A program made the position numbers and the translations under genes. A DNA stretch of 64,000 nucleotides. Source: Hyphomonas polymorpha PS728 (GTDB lineage: Bacteria > Pseudomonadota > Alphaproteobacteria > Caulobacterales > Hyphomonadaceae). The stretch is taken from positions 35,564-99,563 of the forward strand of contig NZ_ARYM01000014.1 in the NCBI RefSeq assembly GCF_000685315.1, read 5' to 3'. The notes below the pieces were generated by a model. The model had not been told where the DNA came from, ran no database searches, and saw only the letters and a list, made by a program, of their open reading frames with translations. This document shows, piece by piece, positions 60,622 through 64,000 of the stretch (positions are counted from its first letter, which is position 1; each line of letters opens with the position of its first letter).

Positions 60622-61725
60622 TCAAAGCCGGAAACACTCCGCCACCTCGCCCAGCCAGTCCTGAACCGCTTCCTTCTGCGCGTCGGGCGATTTGCCATTG
60701 CGCACCAGGATCAGGTCCAGATCCGGCACGACGACGGTGTATTGCCCCTCATAGCCATTGGCCGAAAAGCTGCCCGGCCCTCCCATGCCCAGCCACCAAT
60801 GCGCGCCATAGCCCAGCCGCTCCGTGGGGGGCACCGGCGTCGGCGCGCGGGCATAATCCACCCAGCCTTCCGGCAGGATGCGCCGCCCGTCCCAGACGCC
60901 ATCGCGCAGGTAAAGCAGGCCAAAGCGGGCAAAGTCCCGCGCCGTGCAGTAGCAGAAGGACGAGCCGATAAAGGTGCCGGCCTTGTCGAATTTCGGGCTG
61001 GCTGAGGTCATGCCCAGAGGCCCGAAGAGTTCGCGGAACATGAAGTCCCGAAACGCCTCTCCGGAAGCCCCATAAGCCAGCGCGGCGGCGCGGGCGACAA
61101 GATTGCTCGTGCCGCTGGAATAACTCCACGCCGTTCCCGGCGGGTGGATCAGCGCAGATTTGGCTGCATACCCCGCCACATCCTCCTTGCCCGCGCCAAA
61201 CAGCATCTCGATGACATCCGAAACACCCGCATCCACATAGTCCTCGGCAAACTTCACCCCACTGGACATGCGCAGGAGCTGGTCCAGCGTGATTGCGCGG
61301 CGCGGGTCATCCGCCTGCTGCCATTCGGGTATGTTAGCGGGGGCGTGGATGTCGATCTTCCCGTCGCGCACCAGAATACCCACCAGCGCCTGCGTGATAC
61401 TCTTGGCCTGCGACCAGGAATGATGCGTGCTCTCCCGGTTAAAGCCAGTCCAGTAGCGCTCAGCCACAATCTTCCCGCCCTGCACGGCGAGGAAGGCGTG
61501 GGTTTCGCCGATCGCCGCGGGCGCAGGCTCGCTGAAGGCCATGTCGAGCAGGGGCTGAAGTTTTTCGGCAACGCCCGGGTCCAGCGGGGCTTGGGGCCAG
61601 TCTTGCGTCGGCCAGGGTGTGCCGGGCGGCTGGGCGGGCAGGGGCGGAAGCAGCGTGGTCTTGTGGATCAAATCGAAGTCCTCCCCGGTTGGCGGGGCCG
61701 TCTTTGCCCTCTTTTCCGATTTCAC
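60622..61725 (-). CDS. beta-lactamase-fold serine hydrolase (class C/DD-peptidase-like)
   Basis: A 367-residue protein with the S-x-x-K motif in W-S-Q-A-K-S-I-T, a Tyr motif in W-S-Y-S-S-G-T-S-N, and the later Y-G-A-H-W-W-L-G, G-Y-E-G-Q region typical of the EstB/6-aminohexanoate-dimer hydrolase branch. There is no signal peptide, so it is probably cytoplasmic, and it is more likely an esterase or amidase than a beta-lactamase. The start is GTG. Confidence 0.82.
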   Translation of the reverse strand: MKSEKRAKTAPPTGEDFDLIHKTTLLPPLPAQPPGTPWPTQDWPQAPLDPGVAEKLQPLLDMAFSEPAPAAIGETHAFLAVQGGKIVAERYWTGFNRESTHHSWSQAKSITQALVGILVRDGKIDIHAPANIPEWQQADDPRRAITLDQLLRMSSGVKFAEDYVDAGVSDVIEMLFGAGKEDVAGYAAKSALIHPPGTAWSYSSGTSNLVARAAALAYGASGEAFRDFMFRELFGPLGMTSASPKFDKAGTFIGSSFCYCTARDFARFGLLYLRDGVWDGRRILPEGWVDYARAPTPVPPTERLGYGAHWWLGMGGPGSFSANGYEGQYTVVVPDLDLILVRNGKSPDAQKEAVQDWLGEVAECFRL

Positions 61726-61868
61726 GCCGAACCTGCGGCGATGGCAACAGCCTTCAGGCTTTCCCCTACGGCGTTAGACCAAGGTCCACCTGTACGCACG
61801 GCTCCGCCTGGCGCAGCGTGCAACCAGCGGAATACCGCATCAGGCACATGGCCAGGGAGGAATGCGAC

Positions 61869-62162
61869 ATGTCAGAAAACCAGTCTGAAACTACGCCCGG
61901 AATTGACGGGCCCGAAATCGACGGGAAAGCCTATTGGAAGGAGGTCATCCGGCTGACGCTGACGCTCCTGGCGGTATGGTTCCTGGTCTCTTTCGGTGCA
62001 GGCATCCTGTTCCGCGAGGTTCTGGACGCGGTGAAGCTCGGCGGCGCGCCGCTCGGCTTCTGGTTTGCCCAGAACGGCTCGATCTACGTCTTCGTGGCGC
62101 TGATCTTCTACTATTGCTTCGCCATGAACCGCATCGAGCGGAAATTCCGGATCGAAGGCTGA
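61869..62162 (+). CDS. sodium/substrate symporter small subunit (DUF4212)
   Basis: A 97-residue protein with two membrane helices and the DUF4212 pattern (Y-W-K-E-V-I-R-L-T-L, F-G-A-G-I-L-F-R-E, F-W-F-A-Q-N-G-S-I-Y-V-F). GGGAGG precedes the ATG at 61869. The large subunit follows after 10 bp. This pair forms a monocarboxylate (acetate-type) symporter, reported as the VC_2705 subfamily. Confidence 0.9.
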   Translation: MSENQSETTPGIDGPEIDGKAYWKEVIRLTLTLLAVWFLVSFGAGILFREVLDAVKLGGAPLGFWFAQNGSIYVFVALIFYYCFAMNRIERKFRIEG

Positions 62163-62172
62163 GGGGGCAGAT

Positions 62173-63954
62173 ATGGATTGGACACTCTTCTGGGTCGGCG
62201 CAACCTTCGCGACCTATATCGGCATCGCCATCTGGGCGCGGGCGGGTTCGACCAACGACTTTTACGTAGCCGGCCACGGGGTTCACCCCGTCATCAACGG
62301 CATGGCCACCGCCGCAGACTGGATGAGCGCAGCCTCCTTCCTCTCCATGGCCGGTCTGATCGCTGTCCTCGGCTATGGCGGCTCGGTTTACCTGATGGGC
62401 TGGACCGGTGGCTATGTGCTGCTGGCGCTGCTCCTCGCCCCCTTCCTCCGCGAGTTCGGCAAGTTCACCGTGCCCGATTTTGTCGGCGACCGGTATTACA
62501 GCGACACCGCGCGCCTCGTGGCCGTCATCTGCGCGCTATTTGTCTCCTTCACCTATATTGCCGGGCAAATGTCGGGCGTCGGTATCGCCTTCTCGCGCTT
62601 CCTGGGGGTTGATTTCAACACCGGCATTTTCATCGGTATGGGGATCGTTTTCATCTATGCCGTGCTCGGCGGCATGAAGGGCGTCACCTACACGCAGGTC
62701 GCCCAATATGTCGTGCTGATCTTCGCCTATACGGTTCCGGCGATCTTCATCTCGCTAATGCTCACCGGTAATCCGATCCCCCAGCTTGGATTCATCTCCA
62801 ATGTGAAGGGTGAGGATGTCTCGATGATCCAGAAGCTGAGTGACACCCTCACCAGCCTCGGTTTCTCTGAATACACCACCACCAACAAGACTGTGTTTGA
62901 TGTGTTCTGCATCACCGCCGCGCTGATGTTCGGCACAGCGGGCCTGCCGCACGTCATCATCCGCTTCTTCACCGTTCCGCGGCCCAGCGATGCACGCCTG
63001 TCGGCCGGCTGGGCGCTGGTCTTCATCGCGCTGCTGTATACGGTGGCCCCGGCGGTCGGTGCCTTCTCGCGCCTCAATGTCATCAACACCGTCAACGACA
63101 CCACCTATGTTGCTCCGGGTGAGGATTATGCGGCTCAGGCTGCGGCTCTTGAAGCCCAGGGCGTGACGCCGTCCCCCGCCTGGTTCACCCGCTGGGAGGT
63201 CACCAAGCTTGTCGGATTTGAAGACAAGAATGGCGACGGCATCATGCAGATCCGCGGGCCGAATGCCCCTGACGGGCTTGAGAATGAAGTCACCATCAAT
63301 AACGACATCGCCGTCCTCGCGAGCCCTGAGATCGCGCAGCTACCCGACTGGGTGGTGGGCCTGATGGTGGCGGGCGGACTTGCGGCGGCCCTGTCAACAG
63401 CGGCCGGTCTCCTGATGGTGATCTCATCCGCCGTCAGCCACGATCTTTGCCGGCGCACTTTCTTCAAGGGCATGTCGGACAAGAGCGAGCTGCGGGTGGC
63501 GCGGCTGGCTGCGGCAGGCGCCGTCATGGCGGCCGGCTTCATGGGCATCTATTCGTCCCAGTTGGCCTTCGTGGCGCAGGTCGTGGCGTTCGCCTTCGGT
63601 CTGGCGGCGGCCTCGCTGTTCCCGGTGATCCTGCTTGGGATCTTCTGGAAACGGATGAACCGGGAAGGCGCCATCGCTTCGATGCTCACCGGCCTTGTCC
63701 CGACCTTCATCTACATCTGGCACTTCAAGCTGGGCGCAGGCAAGGATGCCGGTCCTGATGAATGGTTCCTGGGTGTGTCGCCGGAAGGTATCGGCTTCGT
63801 GGTCATGATCCTGTCGATCATTGTTGGGGTTGTCGTGTCGCTCGCGACCAAAGCTCCGCCGCAGGATATTCAGGATCTTGTCGAAGATATCCGCGTGCCG
63901 GGTCAGCGCAGGCCCCATGGCATCGCCGATGCAGGGATGTCTCCGGCCGAATAG
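62173..63954 (+). CDS. sodium:solute symporter large subunit, acetate-permease-like
   Basis: A 593-residue transporter of the SSS family with about 13 helices. It has D-F-Y-V-A-G-H-G-V-H-P-V-I-N-G-M-A-T-A-A-D-W-M-S-A near the N-terminus and G-L-P-H-V-I-I-R-F-F in the middle. A hydrophilic loop of about 100 residues between later helices carries an Asp-rich D-K-N-G-D-G motif that could bind calcium. It is paired with the DUF4212 subunit. The likely cargo is acetate or a similar monocarboxylate. Confidence 0.92.
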   Translation: MDWTLFWVGATFATYIGIAIWARAGSTNDFYVAGHGVHPVINGMATAADWMSAASFLSMAGLIAVLGYGGSVYLMGWTGGYVLLALLLAPFLREFGKFTVPDFVGDRYYSDTARLVAVICALFVSFTYIAGQMSGVGIAFSRFLGVDFNTGIFIGMGIVFIYAVLGGMKGVTYTQVAQYVVLIFAYTVPAIFISLMLTGNPIPQLGFISNVKGEDVSMIQKLSDTLTSLGFSEYTTTNKTVFDVFCITAALMFGTAGLPHVIIRFFTVPRPSDARLSAGWALVFIALLYTVAPAVGAFSRLNVINTVNDTTYVAPGEDYAAQAAALEAQGVTPSPAWFTRWEVTKLVGFEDKNGDGIMQIRGPNAPDGLENEVTINNDIAVLASPEIAQLPDWVVGLMVAGGLAAALSTAAGLLMVISSAVSHDLCRRTFFKGMSDKSELRVARLAAAGAVMAAGFMGIYSSQLAFVAQVVAFAFGLAAASLFPVILLGIFWKRMNREGAIASMLTGLVPTFIYIWHFKLGAGKDAGPDEWFLGVSPEGIGFVVMILSIIVGVVVSLATKAPPQDIQDLVEDIRVPGQRRPHGIADAGMSPAE

Positions 63955-64000
63955 GCGTATCCCTCCTGCGTCTGTCCGGTGAAGGGCGGCCTCCATTGCG

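Noticed and set aside
60622..61725. Antibiotic-resistance beta-lactamase
   Set aside because: No signal peptide and the sequence fits the esterase/aminohexanoate hydrolase branch of the fold better.

Overview
The window is a 64 kb stretch of dense, high-GC alphaproteobacterial chromosome. Gene content suggests a dimorphic, CtrA-regulated aerobic bacterium, most likely a Hyphomonadaceae/Caulobacterales relative such as Hyphomonas. The evidence is a SciP-type CtrA inhibitor beside CtrA boxes, a CYP153-type alkane hydroxylase P450, the hisD-UPF0262 pair, a PstA with a DUF3333-like N-terminus and a TonB receptor. This assignment is inference. I see no rRNA, tRNA, CRISPR array, insertion sequence or prophage.

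Layout. 0-8.5 kb: end of a phosphopantetheinyl transferase gene, a DUF1287 protein, nitroreductase and CYP153 P450, DUF2244, endonuclease III, an S41 protease lipoprotein with a small lipoprotein, an ATP-grasp enzyme and a PfkB kinase. 8.5-17.5 kb: HxlR regulator, baeRF protein, hslVU, then pstCAB-phoU-phoB behind a Pho box. pstS and phoR are not present. 17.5-26 kb: TonB receptor, hisD, UPF0262, an epimerase divergent from a LysR regulator, a LytTR regulator and a frameshifted acyltransferase. 26-33 kb: infA, maf, an acidic secreted protein, an ECF sigma/anti-sigma/DUF6249 operon, a phosphatase, small membrane proteins and pmbA. 33-45.5 kb: a CysQ-type phosphatase fused to DUF4170, an ABC exporter, enoyl-CoA hydratase, DsbA/FrnE, ubiA, rsmE, a lower-GC membrane gene, gshA, SRAP and a broken POT transporter. 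45.5-55 kb: MscS channel, pseudouridine synthase, panD, a flavin monooxygenase, NDUFAF7-type methyltransferase, lgt, ubiK, YbjN, proC and a TetR-kinase pair. 55-58 kb: sciP, then a compact flagellar rotor operon (mini-FliF, FliG-like, FlbE/FliH-like, FliN). 58-64 kb: phhA, pth, rplY, a beta-lactamase-fold hydrolase and a two-subunit sodium/solute symporter, with two palindromic intergenic elements.

The observations most worth following are these. (1) A short repeat, core GTCCGGATTTGTCC, recurs at three sites. It has no stop codon in any frame and contributes peptide to a LytTR regulator and to RsmE, much as Rickettsia palindromic elements do. (2) The flagellar operon encodes a FliF-like protein reduced to an RBM3-like stem, two membrane helices and a FliG-binding-like tail. 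It lies behind two tandem CtrA boxes, the first overlapping the sciP stop codon. (3) A 26-bp perfect palindrome contains the nitroreductase Shine-Dalgarno and is followed by a T-run. (4) A CysQ-DUF4170 fusion has an internal start signal. (5) Two genes are broken by a frameshift or small deletion.
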